A stretch of 14,595 bases of DNA from Candidatus Dormiibacterota bacterium (GTDB taxonomy: Bacteria > Chloroflexota > Dormibacteria > Aeolococcales > Aeolococcaceae), in the NCBI GenBank assembly GCA_027451645.1, contig DAIDIX010000013.1, forward strand, positions 1-14,595, read 5' to 3'. The notes below the pieces were generated by a model, which was not told where the DNA came from, did no database searches, and saw only the letters and a program-made list of their open reading frames with translations. The position numbers were made by a program, and so were the translations under genes. This document shows, piece after piece, positions 14,178 through 14,595 of the stretch. Position 1 is the stretch's first letter; each line of letters starts with the position of its first letter.

Positions 14178-14595
14178 TCAGTGGCTTTGGGAGGATGAGG
14201 GTGCAGCAGAGGCAGCTGCCTGCTGCTGGGTCGAAGCGGCAATGGAAGCAAGGGAAGACCCCGGAAGCGGCACAGCAGTCCACTGCTGGGAGGGACGCAT
14301 TCCAAGAGTCTGAGCAAGGGCAATGATGCGCTCAGTCGACTTCAGGGTTTCCAATTCAGAGCCAAGTGAGTTGTCCTGACTCTGAAGTGACGTGTTTGTC
14401 TGGGTGAGTCCCGCCAGCACATAGCTGTCCTGGGTAGCTGTAGCATGCTCTCCGACATATGCCACCCCGATACCTGTGACAACGGCAAGAAGTGGGAGAA
14501 GGACCAGGTGGCAGTTGAAGCCGAACACGATGAGGGTTCCGCCGGACGGTTCGGCCCCGGCCTGCCCCGTATCAACGACGGGTCCATGCTGTTCC
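14178..14595 (-). CDS. ftsL: FtsL-like divisome protein, 5' end outside or at window edge
   Basis: FtsL is a small bitopic protein that forms a coiled coil with FtsB/DivIC and activates FtsWI. The frame is open from the stop at 14178 to the right edge (138 visible codons). A GTG at 14528 is an internal in-frame candidate start. Using it would leave only a few residues before the membrane segment, so the true start may lie upstream of the window. Seen: a membrane segment (CHLVLLPLLAVVTGIGVAYV), then a coiled-coil-like stretch (LTQTNTSLQSQDNSLGSELE), then the family-like ERIIALAQTLGM, and an Ala/Ser/Gln-rich tail. Primary sequence conservation in FtsL is poor, so the call rests on size, topology, the R-I-x-x-L-A-x-x-L-G-M motif and position directly ahead of ftsI. 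Confidence 0.8.
   Translation of the reverse strand, partial: EQHGPVVDTGQAGAEPSGGTLIVFGFNCHLVLLPLLAVVTGIGVAYVGEHATATQDSYVLAGLTQTNTSLQSQDNSLGSELETLKSTERIIALAQTLGMRPSQQWTAVPLPGSSLASIAASTQQQAAASAAPSSSQSH

Noticed and set aside
1..14595. CRISPR arrays, tRNA or rRNA genes, insertion sequences
   Set aside because: No regularly spaced repeats, cloverleaf-like segments, rRNA signatures, transposase frames or terminal inverted repeats were seen.

Overview
The window is a bacterial division and cell wall (dcw) cluster, read almost entirely on the minus strand. In transcription order (high to low coordinates) the recognisable genes are ftsL (cut by the right edge), ftsI, murF, mraY, a break, ftsW, murG, a MurC/Mpl-type ligase, murB, ddl and ftsQ (cut by the left edge). 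GC content is moderate by eye, Shine-Dalgarno sites are strong where present (AAAGGAGG, GGAGG, AAAGGAG), and starts include ATG and GTG. The phylum cannot be fixed from the sequence. The ordered cluster with murB and ddl inside it is widespread. Several family positions are unusual (in FtsW, MurG, MraY and the MurC-slot ligase), which suggests a poorly sampled lineage rather than a model proteobacterium, bacillus or actinomycete.

Region by region: 9955-14595 holds ftsL-ftsI-murF-mraY, tightly packed (gaps of 9 and 39 bp, then a 4-bp GTGA overlap). 6440-9823 holds four non-dcw genes: an uncharacterised 162-aa protein and a membrane-anchored Tim44-like double zinc-ribbon protein on the minus strand, then a 111-aa protein of unknown family and a DUF1905/YdeI-OmdA-like protein on the plus strand. 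1-6232 holds ftsW-murG-murC/mpl-murB-ddl-ftsQ, in which every junction overlaps (95, 1, 1, 4 and 20 bp), so this half looks like one translationally coupled operon. Its promoter probably lies in the divergent region 6233-6439, which contains two clear inverted repeats.

Together the genes cover most of lipid II synthesis (MurB, Mur ligases, Ddl, MurF, MraY, MurG) and the septal machine (FtsQ, FtsL, the SEDS glycosyltransferase FtsW and its transpeptidase FtsI). The striking point is what is missing. murE is absent between ftsI and murF, and murD is absent between mraY and ftsW, where the four-gene island sits. The gene in the murC slot has the N-terminal and central signatures of Mpl, the murein tripeptide recycling ligase, with a MurC-like segment in its C-terminal domain. 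MurC, MurD and MurE are the three stepwise steps that an Mpl-type ligase can bypass, so the cluster may reflect peptide-stem assembly from preformed tripeptide. Equally, murD and murE may lie elsewhere in the genome; this window cannot decide.

Two further patterns stand out. The tetranucleotide TGCA is strongly over-represented in the dcw genes (hand count about 26 in 1.42 kb of murF) and near background in the two plus-strand genes, hinting that these have a different history. Short inverted repeats precede ftsW, the 162-aa gene and the Tim44-like gene, and are candidate operators or RNA structures.
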